Below are positions 13,701 through 28,700 of a stretch of DNA of 64,000 bases, one piece after another. Positions within the stretch are counted from its first letter, which is position 1; every line of letters starts with the position of its first letter. Origin of the DNA: Taenia hydatigena (lineage: Eukaryota; Platyhelminthes; Cestoda; Cyclophyllidea; Taeniidae); assembly GCA_036345935.2 (NCBI GenBank), contig JADWOT020000006.1:12312519-12376518 (forward strand), in the 5' to 3' direction. Under the pieces are notes generated by a model. It did no database searches. It was not told the DNA's origin and worked only from the letters and a program-made list of their open reading frames with translations. Position numbers and translations under genes: made by a program.

Positions 13701-16700
13701 ATTAAGCGCTAGTGGCATATGCAACGCATGTATCCATAAAAAGGGGATATTTAAAAGGTTCAAATTCGTGTGCAAACGTAGTGCCTTATTCATAATTTCA
13801 AGTGATTTTGACAGAAGAGGAAAATAGTGTAAATAATGGTTGGGTAGGTTTTTACTTAGGAATTAGAAGTTATACATAAGTAAGATGTATAAGGTGCGTT
13901 TAAGGGCTCTTAAAACAACTATTTGCGGGCATTTCGAGGCGTTCCACACCATGACACCCGAAGTAAATAGTAAAAGGATTGGTTAATTATTAGGTTGCCG
14001 CTAAAAGCGCATTTAACTGTGGTTCCGGTGTTAGGTGGTCGTCCGTGATGCAGACACATTTGCAGTGAACGGCTACCTGGAGTGCGCAGAGCCACCGGAG
14101 GATGCGGGGAGACAACCACTACGCTTCGAACAACGGGTGGAATCGGTACAGTCGCCACTTGAGTCAACCGCGGTGCCGGAGCTGCATTTCGACCTCTACA
14201 CGCGCCACAGCCTCGACCGCGAGGATGGGGCGCCTGTGCGACTCGCCCGTTTGGTCTGCTGGGATGGTGGAGGCGGTGGCAGTGGTGCAGAGGTGGAGGA
14301 GGTGCCCTACGGCGATGGCTCCACTGCTACTGCGGGCCGGTCGGTCCGCCTAACCTCAACCCTTACCATGTCTATTCACGTCCAAGATAGAAATGACAAC
14401 GCCCCCATTTTCACACAGTCCACATTCAGTGCTGAGTTGAAGGAGAATAGTGACATAAGGAAGGAGATATTACAAGTACGGATTTTCTTTGCTGCAGACA
14501 ACTTCTGCAGAGTTCGTGTCAGAAATTTTTAAACTTTTCTATTCGTTTTTAAGAGCCTTATGTTTAAAGTAGAATTATTTGCAAAGTATGGTTTGTGAAA
14601 AACAACATTTTGAGGCAATGCATGAAAAGAAAGAAAGTAAAACAGTTTTAAAACAATGCCACAGCATTCTTTGCGTGTGTTTATTTAAAATTAGAGAAGA
14701 AAGTAGGTCTTTAAAACTACTGGAACACATTACTTACTACTACAGTGTTTAAATCCAATACCAAGTGATTGTTTATGCGATATTACATGAAACATATCTG
14801 AAATGAGGAGAACCTACGATACCAAACGTATGTTAAAATAAAATAGCTTGTTTGCCAAATGGTGGACTTAATTAATTTTGACGAATTTGAAAGAGAGGAC
14901 CGAGCGTAAGAGATCATGACTTATTCAGCTAAATGAGGAGCTAGTAGCCCACTTGTCAAAGTATATTAAGAACGAGTTGGTATATTCTTCTATTCGGATT
15001 AAAATCGAGCAAGTCCGTTTATGTCGAGCATCACCTAATCCCAGTAAGTCCCAGGTTCGTGAAACTCCTGACGTGTAGCGCTGCATTCCAATTCATGTGG
15101 AATTCAATTCCAAACCTCCGACGTTTAAAATTCAAGTCTTGAGACAAAAAAAATATGGTTAAAAAGAGAAGTTTAGAGATCTGAAGAACACATCATCACT
15201 GGTTTGCATAAAAAACGTGTTTGTTCTTTGTTTTGCATATTTCAGACAAACTTAAGGCAAAAACTTAAAGTGCACCGCGGTTTGCTCTGAGTGTGTTTTA
15301 ATGTAAGGGACTCTGAGATTCCTATGGAAAAGATGTACGCAGAAAAATTATGTTACTTTGCCATTTATTCTGAGTTTTGGTTGAATCGATAATAGAAATA
15401 CGAAATGTATCGAAGCACGGTAATGATTGTGTCTGCCGTAGTATTTTCAATTTTTATTCAGCACAAATAATCCCACGTTTATGAGGCTTAATTGTTTTCT
15501 TCCATCCACAAGTAAACAATTTTATTAAAGCATCACAACACAGTAAATTATCAATAGGCCCTGAAGGTTAGATCACAGCACGTATTATTTTTGTTTCAGT
15601 TGACGTCAAAAGACTATGACACTGAAGAAAATGCTATCACGCGGTACCGTTTGACAGACGAGAATGAAGACGCTTCTTTGTTTTATCTAAACGAGGAAAC
15701 AGGTCGCCTTTACGCAATGACCCGCTTTGATAGAGAAACCAGGGATACCTATCACGTAAGAACAGCCTTTTAATACATAGATTATAAGGATAAGATCAGT
15801 TTGCATCTGACACTGGTGGAGGCATTATAAAGTTTGCATTTTTGTGCCTCATTTTGTAAGTCACAACAGTGTGAATCACGGAGAGCTCATAAGTGCTTAG
15901 ATGAATTTAGCTTGTCGCAGTAAATTCACTTACACACTAAATCGTTATCCAACTCGAACTGTGGAAGACCGGCGAAAATTGTTTTGTTGGAAGAAGCTGT
16001 AATTGATCGAATCCGAGCATATCAAACAGCATTTCCTGTCCGTTCTCACAACTTAATGCATTAATTGCTGATTTGGGTAAGCAGCATTATGTTAAAGGCT
16101 TTTTGCGCATAGAAGAATATCTTTGGAGCACAGTCCTACTATCACAGGGTTCACTGTAAGAAAGCAACTTCTTCTTTTGCAAAATCTCAAACAATTGACT
16201 TAAAAGGTTCAAAGTAAATCATACCAGCTGGAAGGTTGCAAAGCTTCTTTTTAAAACCATTTTAACAAGTTATGAAAAAATCCATCATTAACAGTGGTAC
16301 GCAAAGCAGGATTACTGGAGCCGTCCATACACTCATTCATGGCGATATTAGCTGCTTTCAGGGTTGGTACCTAAACAACTGAGAGAGGCGCATAAGCACT
16401 GCGAATTTTTTCGGCATCTATCGTGGCAAAGGTGACGCCTCTCTTAGATGCTGTAAAAGAGTTTGACTGTAGGAACAGGTGTGCCGTGACACTACGAAAT
16501 GTTGTGTATCATTTATAAGATAAAAATGGTTTTCCAGTGTGTAAAGTTACCCATATTTTTTTGTCTGAACGCTGTAGAGTAACTCGTAGGGTAATTCAAA
16601 TGCCGAAATCACGCAAATGGTAGAACAGTTGCTCGAAATCATTTTCACCTTAAGAGCAATGTATTGGACAGCATTATGTTGCAATAACGCGGCTGAATAC

Positions 16701-19700
16701 ACAGACCAAATTTAAGTTTAATTTTTAACGAACCAAATAAGGCTTATTTGATACAAACTACACCGGAAATTTTCAGATGCTTAATCGCTGGGCATTTTGG
16801 AATTAGCAATACGTTGCATATCCCTAATGCGTATTATGCTAAAAAGAAAATCAAAAGTGTGAGAGGATTGCGTGATTAATTTTTGTTCACCTAAACGTCG
16901 TGTTGCTAGTGTGTGGGTGGGGTGCATAAGGCCTTTTTAATCCAATGAAATTGGTTCGAAATGTGTAATCACATAGTCATTTGTCAATGGGTTTCGTTTC
17001 CATCAAAACACTGTAGAGAAGCAGGCATTAGTTATAGTGCATTGCTTAAGGGCTAAAGCAGTAGCAGTCACTCTTAAAATTGAAAGAACGATTGTCATGC
17101 CTTCAAAAAGCTTTTTGGCTTCAATTTGACCAACAGTTCTTTAATACGATTCCGCGTCACAATAAAAAAAGAGTCCTGAGGGAGGAGGAAGTTTTGAAGC
17201 AGCGATAAACTATTGTAGTTGGTGGATGGAAAAAGTTGACGCAGGATCGGAGGAACGTTAATTGTGCAGTGGACAAGCGCAGAGGCCATCCCGCGTGCGG
17301 CTGAGCATAATTACTCAAAACAAGCGGCTTTCATCAGCACAAACAAGTTTGGAAGGTGTTTTTTTACGCAACTTGGATGAGACTAGGCTGATCCGGCACA
17401 AGAACTAGAGCAACATTAAATAGAATGTAGAATGCTGGAATAGCATGGAAAATATTAACTTCCAGAATCTGTTTTGGGTATGTTCTCATCGAGTCCATTT
17501 ATTCATTTTAGTGGAGCCAACATTTGTTAATCAAGTCACTGTAAAAGTATTTAGCAGCGAATCATATAACTACGTGTGACTTCGATTATGGTTAACGGCT
17601 CGGTCAGTTGAGAGTTAATGAATTTTTGGATTTTAGCACAAGTGCATTCGGTATTCTGGTTGGAGGGTGCAAAATCAAGTTGGTCGAAATGGCAATAAAC
17701 TCAATCCTATTTAACACGACTAACTGAAATTTATGACTACTTCTATTGTAACATCGTTTTTTAGACTCTTTCTCACAAGTAACTTATCAATTTAAAAGAT
17801 TCTTGAGATCCAGGGACCAGTGAAAGCTATCATGCACACGCAAGTCGAGAAAAGATTCGGAGCACAGTTGAGGCTATTTCGTGACTAAAAAAGGAGAAAC
17901 GTTTGCCGTTGCAACTTCTTAAGCACATAATACAAAAATGGATTTGAGTGATTGAAAATAGGAAATCGCTGAGAATTCGAATTATATGTAAGAGCTCGAC
18001 TATGATTTCGAATTGGTATTTCTACCACAAAATTTCTACAAGGCATAATTATGCTTGATTAAAAAAGAAGTTGACAAATTGCGCTTTAACATGTTTGAGG
18101 TAGAGTATCAAAATAAGCCTTTTGAATAACCGAACTAAAAGTTTAGCGATCTGTGGGACCATATTAGTGTGTAATCTCCGTCGAGCTTTACCTACTGCAA
18201 CAATAATCTTTTTACACAAAATACTCCAGAGTCCCAATGAACCACTCACGAAAGGATGATAGGCAGGCAAGTACATTGGGCTTAAAATAAAGGCATATGA
18301 AATGAACTAGAGTACCTTGCCCACATAATCTGTTCACGGAGACACTACATTTTTGGAATGTTGGTCGCTTTCTCGATGCCTTTAAAGAAAAAACAAGTAG
18401 GTCACATTTATCACGTTCAAGTTTTATTTTACCTCATTCCTTAGCATTATTTTTCATAACCCAATAAGTAACTCTGGTGCTGTCACCTCAAGCGCACCAA
18501 ACGATGTGTTGATGCCTCCGAATATTTCATTCCCATACAATAAATGTTTCATTCCCTTATTATAAAGTCGAAAACGTAGGACATTAGTTTGCTCTACGCA
18601 AATTCCTTGTATACTCTTGCAATAAATATTGTAAGTATCTTGTAACATTAAAAAACTGAATTATTTGTAATTAAAGAAAAAACCTGCCTTGAAAAAAAGG
18701 TATTAAAATTGTTCTGGAATGCAGGCATTAGACACTGTGCGTATGTGTATGCAAGCCGTTAGTATTAAATGAAAACAAATGGATTTTGAACGAATTAGGC
18801 GTTTTGGAGCTCCGGTACTCATAACTCTTAAAATAACAAGACTTTATTTATGACGCGTCCAAACATGGTGACGTATCTAAATCCCTCACGCGGTTCCATG
18901 TTGGACCAAGGCGTGCGATTCTAAGTTATAGCGCACACTTCTTCCAAAAAATGCTTCTCAAAATGTGAAAACACTAAAGATGATTTAATGAGGAACATGC
19001 CAAACGATAACAAGATATTACATCTTAGTTCTTGTCGCAGTTGCAAGTTATAGCTTATGACGCCAGTCAAAATCCCTTGGAGATCCCCGGGGCAGATCAC
19101 CAGTCGGTCTCTACAGCAGTGGTGACAGTGCACATAATCGATGTCAATGACCACGCACCCTTGATTCAAGAGACTGGGGAATTCATTCTCCCCGAGAACA
19201 AGGAACCCGGTTTCCTGGTTGGACAGGTGATAGCGACGGACCTCGACACTGGTGTCAACGGTGAAGTCACCTTTGACATCGCGCCCGACGATCCACGTGC
19301 TGTGTTCAACGGCCCACAGCTAAAGCAAGTCATGGGCTTTCGCATGACTCCCAATGGGAGCATCTATTCCACACGGCAGTTCGATCGTGAAGCACAAGTC
19401 AGTCAACCAGTTTCTTGTGCTAGAATATGTACTTGTTTTCAGTATGAAAATTATATTTGATAATTAGAAAACAAACTATTCAACGAGGTACGAAACCTAA
19501 TAGAAAGTTCCTGGGGAAAAGTTTGAATAAAACAGTCTAAGTTTGGTTTGCTCTCTCTGTTAAACACTAATGAGTAGGGTAATTCAAAGTCCACATACAA
19601 GCTTACCATTTATTTTAGTCAGTAGCCAAACACAGAGGAGAACGGGTGCAATGCGATTTACGAATCCGATCCTTTTAAGTTTGAATTGATTGAGCCAAAC

Positions 19701-22700
19701 TGGTAATTCTTATTCATTACCATGACACAGACAAAATGTAAAGGACTTTCAGATGCTTTACATCAGAAAACGTATTTTCAAACAGTGAGATTGATTTGAG
19801 TCCATCAACTAATAGTTCAGCCCACAATGCATCATCGTGAGGTAATGCACATTATGTAATTTTGCGTAGTTATTGATGCAGAAGAATGCATTTATACTTT
19901 AATTGACAAAAAAGCAACTGGGACCATGTAAAGGAAAATGTCCTCTAACGATTCGGTGTTCAATAATTGTTTGAGAAATGGTAGAGCACAGTGTGACATC
20001 AATGATAAATCCTATGTAGGGTTGCAGAATAAAGTCGACTTATTTTTGAGCTAACTTTGGCAAGATGCGATTTTGCGATTTATGGTTTAACAAAGAGAAG
20101 CTAACATGGATCCCTGCTGTGTGGAAAAATTTATCTCTTTTTACAAGTAGTGTACAAGCCTATTTACCCTGCAAAATAAATGAGGAATTCAACACCTTAC
20201 ACAGATACTTGGGTTTGGTAGGTTGGGAGTGTTTCTCTGATTATCAGGGTTTAAAATAATTTTTTCCACATATTTTAGTGTTCAAGTTTATAAAAAGTCT
20301 GCATATATTTTGGCGATCGCTCTCAGTGGATTTGGCGCGGTGCAGTTACAGTGATGCTCATAGACTTAAATTTTAAAATATTTGCCTCACAATCTTGCTT
20401 AGCACTTCAAAAGACAACACTTGAAAATCGTTTTCAGTTACAAATCTCTAATAAACTAACTTTGTCAAAAGTAGGTGTTATGCAAGGCTGGTGTGCTTGA
20501 GTGCTTTTATTCGTGACGTCTTGGTAAATTTGCCTAATTTTGGTGAGTAGAGAGCGTTGTCAGGCGGAGCTCCTGTCCGATAAAGGAAGCCACCAATAAA
20601 TGTACTTGCATGCATTGCCTATCACCATTTAATCAACAGAGAAAATAACCATCCAGACAGCAATTTAAATTGAGTCACACACGAAAGGAAGAATTTCCGC
20701 CTTAATAGGTTAAGGCTGATTTGACTTCAAAACCTCCGGATGACAAGAATTGCTTAGCATATATCATCACCTCAAAAGCGGAGACATTAAATCATTCACA
20801 AAGTTTCTTTTAAAATTGCAGTCGCGGTATTGTTTTCAAGTCCAGGCAAAAGACAATTCACCGGAATCCTCACTGTCATCAACGGCGCGAGTATGTGTCA
20901 ATATTCTCGATGTTAACGACAACTCTCCTATTATACATTCCATCGAGGGTCCAGATGCACGTAGGTGTTATTGTCATTCTTTCCTAAATCGTCATATTAC
21001 TTTATGATTGAATAACATATATGTGAGCATTAGAGATGCTATCATCGGTAACTATTCTGAATTAAAAATACAATACATTACAAGCCCTTATCATATATTT
21101 AGGATATTTATTGTAATTGTCAATTTATGCTGTGATTGAGATACTTAAACTTAACAAAATGGCCGAAATTTCGAGTGCAATTTATTTTTGTTTGCTTCAT
21201 ATAATCCTCAGCACAGTCATATCCTTTGTCCATTTCCTGCTGCATCCTCCCGAGCGGAAAAGTCAGACAGCTGTCCAAAGATGGCACTTTTCTTTTACAA
21301 CGATAGAGGAATTATTTTTTTACGAATAAACCGCGGCAAATTTGTCCACCAGGTTGGGTTATATCATCAAACATGCTTTACTCTGTGTCGTGACCCGTAG
21401 GAAATGCATACTTTAGTTCTTTTGCCTTCCTTTAAGATTACCATAATTTGCATTCAGTTTGTCCACTTATTAACCAATCCTGGGGGGTGCTTTTAGTTCG
21501 CTAATAAAACGGTGAAATGAGGATATTTGGCTTGCCGCCCATAATTTATTCAATAAATAAAAAACTGCCTAGTGTTATGTAGTTTGTTCTACAAAATAAA
21601 GGGCAAGTAATACATGAGTGACACCATTTATTTCCATATTGAATATCAAACCTATAGGCAATGAAAGTTCTTATCTTCAAATAGCTACTACTGATGTTCA
21701 GCGAGCTTTAGTTTGACGAAAAGTGTTGGAGGAGTTGAGTAATGGTGTTTGAAATAAATTGGATGGCTTATGTAGTGGAAATGTGATACTTGGACCGAAT
21801 TAAGGAGCCATCAATTTGGAAATCATTATATTGTTTGTTTCACCATATTTTATTTAAAATGTTCTTTTTGCAACTACATCTCAATACAACCTACCCTTTT
21901 ATGATCTCCTTTAAGGTTACGAGAGGGATTCACTCGTTCAGAAACCACCGTTTTCTGGCATGGAATCCTTTGAAACTCAATATTCTCTGGTCTCCTACGA
22001 ACTACCCAGTCTTCGAATATCAATGAATGAGGCCCCTGGCTACTGCGCACTTTTAATTCAGGCTGCGGATTTGGATGAAGGTGAAAATGCGGAATTGCGA
22101 TATTCTTTGAATCTCGCTTCCAATTGTACGCCTCCAAGCGTGCCGACATCGAGATTTGAACACAATCTTGAGGATGAAAGGGAGAAGAATGGTGAAACCG
22201 AATTTCGGCGCTTCCCTCTTCACACTTTCCGAATAGATGAGCGAACCGGGAAGCTTCTTTTGGTGCGTAGGCTGTCGAAGAAGGAACTTGGTTCTTACTG
22301 TCTGGGACTTGTTGTGGAAGATCAGGGTCACCCACCCCTCAAGTCCACTCAGGTAAATACGCTATTTTTTTCTACTCGAGAGTCGTTCAACTCATACATT
22401 TCTGTAAACAAGTGCTTACAGAAATTTACGTCATAAAATGAACTCACTTGTTTTTTTGGCAAATAGCTGTATGAGAAGATATGGAAATAAGCATAAGCAT
22501 CAAATCACCCTCACCTTCATCATTGCGGTAGATTTTACGCAATAAATCACCGCCTTTAAATTCAACTTCTTAGTGAATACATATTTCCGACTAGATCGTT
22601 GCTTTATGCTTTTGAATTTGGGTTTTATGTTTGCATTTAACGGTATGAGCCACAAAATTGCCTACCTTTCATCCTCCAAATTAAACACTAGATCCTAATA

Positions 22701-25700
22701 GGGTCATAAAACTGGTATAATCTCCTAAGCATGCTAGCAACCAATTCAGCCTTGACGACCTTACGTATTGTGTAAAACTAGGACTTTGCTCAACGAACTT
22801 AACCAAAGCCGACGGAATCAGCCACTTTGTATTTGCGTCAGAGGATTGATGAAATACCCACTTTATGTTATCGTGTCCCAGTTGCAGATCACAGGCGGTG
22901 AAACCTCTGTCGATGTGTTCAATTTCTGCTACAAACAAGCACACGAGTGAGAATCAAAGAACAAAATAAAATCTCACAATTTGTTGCTTCAAAAATGCGC
23001 GAATTTTGTATTGTAAAATGCGGATATTAACTGTGGGTTTTCCGGGAATGCTGCATGGCGGAACAGCTGTTATAGTGACCATTGCATAAAAATCTAGGTG
23101 GAGAAAATTTCGTAAATGCTCAAAACGGAAAAAGAACATGTAATCCGCAGTTCGTGTGATTGTAGGAAAACTAAAATTAACGACCTAGGAAGACTGTCTT
23201 GCATTTTTATGTAGGTTGACGTGTTTAAAACTTTACAACTGGAAGACTTTCTTTTTTAAGTTCACCATTATCCCATTTTTTCTCTTGTTGCTTTTGGCAA
23301 CACTCTGACAAAGTAGGATTACATTCCTTATACACATTTGCGTTCGATGAACTATTCTTAGCTTATTGCGCCACGAAGATGGTGGGGAAGACTAAGTGCC
23401 GGAAGGCCATCGTGGTGTTCAAGAGTCAATTAAATGCACAAGAATCTTTCAAATGATCTGAAAACCTTACCAAACCATCAATTAAATAAGTTGCCACAAA
23501 AAATGTTTTATTAGGGTGTGCCAACCTAGTGCGCGAAATCGGTAGCACTTTAAAGGCAACTTTAACAGTCAAAATGGATAAAATTCCTAAAAACAATGAT
23601 AATGCAATTAATAACTTTTTTTCCGGTTTTTGGCATTTTTACGTCTTGGAGGATGGAAAATGAACTAACGGCAATTTGGTTCGCATATTTTTGAAATCTG
23701 CAGAAAGTCGGCAGCTCGAGAGTTACTTAGATTAGATTCCCTTGCACAAGGACAGGTACGTATACCTAAAGACAACATTATACCTAAATACCTTAAAAGC
23801 TAGGTCGTAAGTCACTGTATTAGTTAAAGCCAGCACTGTTCACTCTGTGTAGTTTGACTGTTTTAAATATGTGGCTTGTTATTTTTAATATTGTTAAACA
23901 CAAAGTGGCTATTTCATTAATAAAGCGTTTCGCTGTTTATTTGACACCGTCCCTTTGTCACCGTGTTGGGAAGCTTGCAATAGGCGTTGTTAGTAATGCT
24001 CATTGGCAAAATTCCACATTCCAGTAATGCTACAAAGCGGCAATAAAGCTCCTTCAGATTGGGGAACCGAATTGTCTTAAGGCGAAAATTGAGAAGAATC
24101 GCGAGTAAGTGAGCTAAGCAACTCTACTGTCCCAACTAAATAAAAGCAGGAAACGCCATCAACTTAAATAATTGACACTGAGCCTAGTTATCCGTATGAT
24201 AAAATTGTCCAAAATTACGGCGCAAAAGGTCGCATGGATGAAATTATTGCAGTCTTTTCTGCGCAACTGCACCTTAAAATTAATTACAGGATTAGGGAGC
24301 ACTGACACACTCATTGGATGCTCCTTTGAAATGCGTCCGTTCCATCCTTCAGGATGACAAACGATGCTTTTCGGATTGTTTATTTTTAAAACCATTATTT
24401 CCCCTCTTGTTTGAAGGCGATGTTTTGTTAGACCCCTATCCTTTTTGTTTGTAATGTTTACAAAAATAATCGTTCTTAAATTTCCAACATGAGAAATCAT
24501 TTTGACAATTTGAGCTGCGTATCCAACCTTATCGAGTTCATAATGCCTTCAAAATGTAACGGTGCCATAAAATATGCACATCTCACTTTGTGTCACTTGA
24601 ATAAATCCAAATTGCAGCAAGTTAAAATGCAGCTGGGTACTTGTGTAAGCTTAAGTAATTATTGCCACAGGAGTTTAAACTTCAGAGTTGCCATAGTTCC
24701 AATGCTAAACTAGTATACAAAACTGGGTGACTTTGTCAGTGGCGTAAGTCCTGGTAAAAAAGTAGGACTGCACAAATACACAGATTAATGTTTTAAAATT
24801 GAGTCCGTATTAGCTGAGATGTAGTCTCAACCACTGAAACATCAAACGACTATTATTATTTGTTTCCGTTTGGGGAGTGAGTTCTATCAAAATTTAGCAA
24901 CCGATAGACAAGAAAAGGTAGGAAGGCGCACATGACTTCATTGGCGATCAGAATGTATCGTTTCCGCCTTCGTGAAGGAAGTTTTCTGCTCTTCTTGACA
25001 TTTATCAGGGAACAATGAAGCAAAATTAACTGGAATCGGTGCCATGTCAATTTTGATTGCGGTTTACCGCTGACGATAACATGTAATCCATGCACAAAAA
25101 GTGTGGTTCCGCGGTTTGTTTGTTGCTAAACGACACTGATTAGCTAACTTTTTCTTTTTTATTTGTTATTTGTAAATCGTAAGGCATTGGCTTCCTAATA
25201 AAAGGGGTACACTTTAAGTATTCAATTAAATTGCACATTTTGCAATGAGTGAAGAGTGCGGTTAATTCAAATATCAAATAAAGTGTGGGTTTCAACCAGT
25301 GCCTATCGTTCATTTCTTAGCCCTTGGTTTGACCCTTTTTGCAAGAATATTTTTCTCTCATTGGCTTAGACCGCTCCGAAACCTGTGTCAATGAGATTTG
25401 TCAATTTTGAGGGAGTTTGTCGTCTTGCAATGTTTTATCGTGTGCGATGCGAAATGAAAGTGATTTGGGAAATTTCACTGTTTTCCCTACTTCAAAATGT
25501 GAGAATGTAACGGCAGCACGCATAAATTTTTCCTACGCAGTGGATTTGAGATAAATGGGTAGAGATAAGCGGTTAGAGTTACATTAACTTAGGCTGAAAG
25601 TCAAATGGAAGGGATTTGTTCAAAAGTGAAATTATTTCAGCCATTACCTTAGCTGACTCGAGGAAAGGAGTTTAGATTAGCCCATAGTCACGCACACGCT

Positions 25701-28700
25701 TATGTAACTAAACCCTCAAATGGTAATATGAATCCATGATGAAAGCTAAACGTCATGTGCGACAAGTCAGGTTGACACAAATTTCGGATCACTAGGTACG
25801 AGGGTTTCACGGCCGTTTCGCCAGAATCCTTGCTAAAAGCAATTCGGGCAATACTCGTCATAGCAGGAAAGTGCTTTAATTTTGATGTAAGAACATGTGT
25901 TATTAATTAAAATCCACTTTTTCACCATATCCACTTCTCTCTGAAATATAATTCAAACGTTGATAAATTCTCTCACTAAGCTATTGTCCGAATGTCGCAT
26001 TGAATTGCAATTCCGACTGCTCCGATCCACCAACTGACCACCTACCAAACGTCACAGCAAATATCATTCTACCGTAGGTGCTTTAGAACCCCTTGGTATT
26101 AATTAAATAAATGCATTATTTTAAGTGGATATTTCAAGCTCCTAAATAATTAAAACTTTGTAGTGAGCATGGACTATTCTCAGGGAAATAACTGTCGCAT
26201 TTAGACAAGAGCATTACTTCAATTACCTCACTAATCACTGACGGAGGGTTACATTGCATGAGGATGATTTTGTGCCATTGCTTTCTGAAACTAAACAGTA
26301 CCTTTAAAAATTTGCACGGATTTATTTTACTTTGTGTGAGGCGATTCCTTCTTACTGAATACTTTCTTTTCAAACTTGCAATATTTGTATGCGGCGGACG
26401 GATATCAGTGCCGAGTGTAAAAGCAAGCTTCAGTTGCAGAATTATGAAAGTCATGCGATTCTCCGGTGTTACATTTTCATTCACACAAAATCATTTGATG
26501 CAATCAAGGAATTTTAAAGTAAAGTTGTTTGGGTAATCAGATCCCAGAGAGTTCGAAACTCCAGATCGACATGAAAACTCATTCTAACGACTTTGTAAAG
26601 TGTAAAGTAGTCTCACAGTAAAGTCTTCCGCTTCTTAAACTTTCTCCATCACCAATCTTGTTTTTTAATCTTTTTTATTTATCATCTTTTTCAACTTTCT
26701 CCGCTCATCGGTGTTTATGTTATTAGTTTCGACAGGCTTGTGTTGACTACCATCAAAGATAATTTCTAATAACTAGTTGAACAGAATTATACAAAATCAA
26801 GCAGATTTTGCATAAAATCTGCAGCTTTTTAGATCTTTTACCACTTGATCGAGAAAAGAAGGTTTTTTGTCTATTGTTCATATCATTAAAAAGTAGTTGA
26901 CAGAATTGGTGAAATAGTGGTTCAGACTTTTCGCAGCCTGTGGATAATGTGTCCTGTCTTCTCAAAAAGCTAAAGTCACTAAAGCTACTTTGCATAGCCT
27001 TTGTTAAGTTTCCAAAAGTGCGTCGGTACCAGAATGATAGGCTGACTGACGTCTCGGCTTTTATAATACATTTGGGAAAAACATGGAGGCATATTTGTTA
27101 TATTTATTTTCTTCATGCTACAGAACCAATCTGTAAACTTGGACCCTGATTATTTTAAATTTGTTTCATATTTACACCAGTTAATTGAGCTAGTCATAGA
27201 GGATGTCCCCAGTCGAGGAAACTGGCTCGGTGCAGGCGGCAATGGGAAGAACAGTTTGAACCAGGGGTCCTCCGCCACCTCCTCTCGGATTGAAGCGAAA
27301 AATATCCTCATCGTCATTGTTCTCTCTACGGTGTCAGCGTTTCTCGCCGCCGTTCTGATTAGCGCCATTCTCTGTATGGTACGTCCCTTCCACAAGTCTC
27401 GCAGAAGACGTGGCGGAAACGCGGCCTTGAACGGCGGTGTTGGTGGTGGTGTTGGCAGTGGCACGATGAAGCTATCGCCCTTTGCAATAGAGCCACATAC
27501 AAGTCCCACTCTACTCATGCACCCGCGCAGTGGAGCCCTCTCCTGCTCGGATTCGGCTACGCTAGACGGCTGCTCTGCTGTCGGCGAAGGCACGTGGATT
27601 GTGGGCACCACGGGGACTCTCATCAGCGCCTACGATGGCAACGAAATGAAGAATGGGACTTTTCGCTTACAGACCGATGGCATGGTGCGTTCATTTTGGA
27701 ACAGCATTTAGTGGTATGGGAGTTAAGTGTTTGGCAAAATCTCGCATAATTGGATTTAATGAGGACCTACTTAAAGAAATGACGAAAAAATGCTTTAAGA
27801 GCTGGATTATTGTGGTTTAATAAATCTTTTTTTACAAATTGTTTAGCTTGCTCAGACGGCACATTTTTTAAACGTTTCTTAAGGGCAACAAAATCCATCA
27901 TTGAACACCCAAGTTAGCGAAAAGAATCAAAGTTAATGCTGGATTGTTGATTATTTTCACTTTTCATACTTAATTCAGGCAAGTATCCGATTAACATGGT
28001 TCCAAAACACCACCTTGTATCGCATTAATAGCGGCCATGCTCATTACAATAACATTTACCCTTGGGAGGTTTCTTTCCAGCATTTTTGTAGCAAACGGTA
28101 CGTTTAACTATCCATCTTCAACCTCAAGAAATATCAGAGGAACGATAAAAATCTAAGCGAGTTTAAACGGCTTGATATAAATTAAATTTGAGGTTGGTTA
28201 ATGAAGTCTTGAGTAATTGACGATCATGGCTCAAGCATTGCTCTGTTTCCATATTTTTTGCAACATAACCTGGTAACCGCAATTCTTGGCTCTGGTCACC
28301 TATCCTCCCCATTCACGGAACGTAATGTGTGTTCTGGGGTTTATTTCAACTACCGTTTGGAAGATCACCGGGCCATTTCTCAAACTATAATGGTATTTCG
28401 TCCCAAACGACTTGCAGGCCAACGGTTGACAATAACTTAGCTTGATTTCGACAAAATCTCAAGTCGCATGCGTGCAGCCCAATTAGTTGGTTCCTGGTAC
28501 TTTTGCGGATACCGACCTGTTGTGGCAAACGAAACATCAGGTGGAAGAAAAGATTTATCAACCTTTGCTGACTTGTCCTGTGCCAAAGTGCACTTCCCCG
28601 CAGCCCAATTCATTAAATACATGAATGCTCTATTTTCCCGTTTTACTTGTGTTTTTAAAGCACTTCATATTGCCAAGATACGCATTACAGTTTAGTCCAC

